From positions 30,808 through 94,807 of the forward strand of contig MGQQ01000089.1 of NCBI GenBank assembly GCA_001798855.1: a DNA stretch of 64,000 nt. Direction: 5' to 3'. Below the pieces are notes generated by a model, which worked only from the letters and a program-made list of their open reading frames with translations, did no database searches and had not been told where the DNA came from. Positions 63,702 to 64,000 of this stretch are shown one piece after another. The number at the start of each line of letters is the position of its first letter. Position 1 is the stretch's first letter. A program made the position numbers and the translations under genes. This DNA is from Deltaproteobacteria bacterium RBG_16_49_23 (lineage in GTDB: Bacteria > Desulfobacterota > BSN033 > UBA1163).

Positions 63702-64000
63702 ATGAGTTACCGTCCTTGTGGAGTTTATCATCAATATTATCGTCAGGACCATGCCTGGTGGCAGACCAAATTTGTCTGGGGGAAAATGATCTTCTTATTC
63801 ATCACCATCTTTTACCTCTTCCCCCAGTATGCAGGGATGTACGTGATCTCGATTGCCAATGTCGTGGGATATACTATTCTCTCTGCCATGGGGGTTCAGT
63901 TGCTCATCGGCTACTGTGGTCAGATCACCCTCGGACATTCCGCTTTTCTGGCGATGGGAGCATATACCTGTACGCTACTGATGCTTCAACTTCATATCCC
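63702..64000 (+). CDS. livM: Branched-chain-type ABC importer permease LivM, 5' part (cut by window end)
   Basis: The ATG at 63702 follows TTGGAGGTTTCT. 99 codons are visible: a polar head MSYRPCGVYHQYYRQDHAWW, a hydrophobic segment (MIFLFITIFYLFPQY), and the LivM signature QLLIGYCGQITLGHSAFLAM followed by GAYTCTLLML. The rest is outside the window. It pairs with livH at 62641-63525. Confidence 0.88.
   Translation, partial: MSYRPCGVYHQYYRQDHAWWQTKFVWGKMIFLFITIFYLFPQYAGMYVISIANVVGYTILSAMGVQLLIGYCGQITLGHSAFLAMGAYTCTLLMLQLHI

Noticed and set aside
1..64000. tRNA, rRNA, riboswitch or prophage genes
   Set aside because: I looked for cloverleaf-like stretches, rRNA words, cobalamin-type leader motifs near the corrinoid genes, and phage structural or integrase genes, and found none that I could support by eye. 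A covariance-model search would be needed to exclude small RNAs.

Overview
The window looks like a piece of an anaerobic Desulfobacterota (deltaproteobacterial) chromosome. This is inferred from the combination of a tungsten/molybdenum aldehyde oxidoreductase, corrinoid methyl transfer proteins, a CoA-dependent 2-oxoacid:ferredoxin oxidoreductase, GlcD/GlcF-type flavin and iron-sulfur hydroxyacid oxidases, several branched-chain-type (Liv) ABC importers and many acyl-CoA ligases. There are no rRNA or tRNA genes that I can see. Most genes have middling GC, except the TRAP transporter at 22.0-25.9 kb, which is strikingly GC-rich.

Layout. 1-1.7 kb: 3' part of an aldehyde:ferredoxin oxidoreductase and a membrane cytochrome b. 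1.86-2.74 kb: a DapA-superfamily aldolase. 2.76-20.85 kb: one long minus-strand block read from a promoter at 20.9 kb: SucC-like and SucD-like CoA ligase subunits with a ferredoxin between them, a CitE-like lyase, a formyl-THF hydrolase-like protein, a GlcD/GlcE/GlcF-type oxidase, a complete Liv importer, a corrinoid protein, a UroD-type methyltransferase, a methyl-THF methyltransferase and a DUF1638 protein. Together they could import a compound, remove a methyl group to THF, oxidise a glycolate-like product to glyoxylate and convert it with acetyl-CoA through malyl-CoA to malate (inference). 21.5-31.8 kb, plus strand: a TRAP transporter, a glyoxylate-reductase-like dehydrogenase, a FadR/GntR regulator and a second GlcD/GlcF pair, i.e. 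hydroxyacid uptake and oxidation. 32.0-36.3 kb: a small defence/toxin island with two toxin-antitoxin-like pairs, a type II restriction-modification pair lying between two broken ends of a type ISP restriction-modification gene, and a KTSC protein. 36.4-46.2 kb: alanine-glyoxylate-type aminotransferase, zincin-like protein, acetoacetyl-CoA synthetase with a histone-like lysine-rich tail, CaiB-type CoA transferase, a four-subunit 2-oxoacid:ferredoxin oxidoreductase and an XRE-cupin regulator. 46.3-64 kb: two sets of Liv importer genes interleaved with four acyl-CoA ligase-type genes, suggesting uptake coupled to CoA activation of fatty or aromatic acids; the last gene runs off the window.

The most unusual property is between the genes. 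Almost every gap holds nested palindromes: an inner C/G-rich hairpin enclosed by one or more further inverted arms. Several fall into families that recur through the window, including a MITE-like element of 230-290 bp in three copies with about 40-bp terminal inverted repeats. A second notable signal is an identical ten-base site, GGTAAGACCA, at the promoter of the FadR-type regulator and at the promoter of the 18-kb minus-strand block, pointing to a shared regulon.
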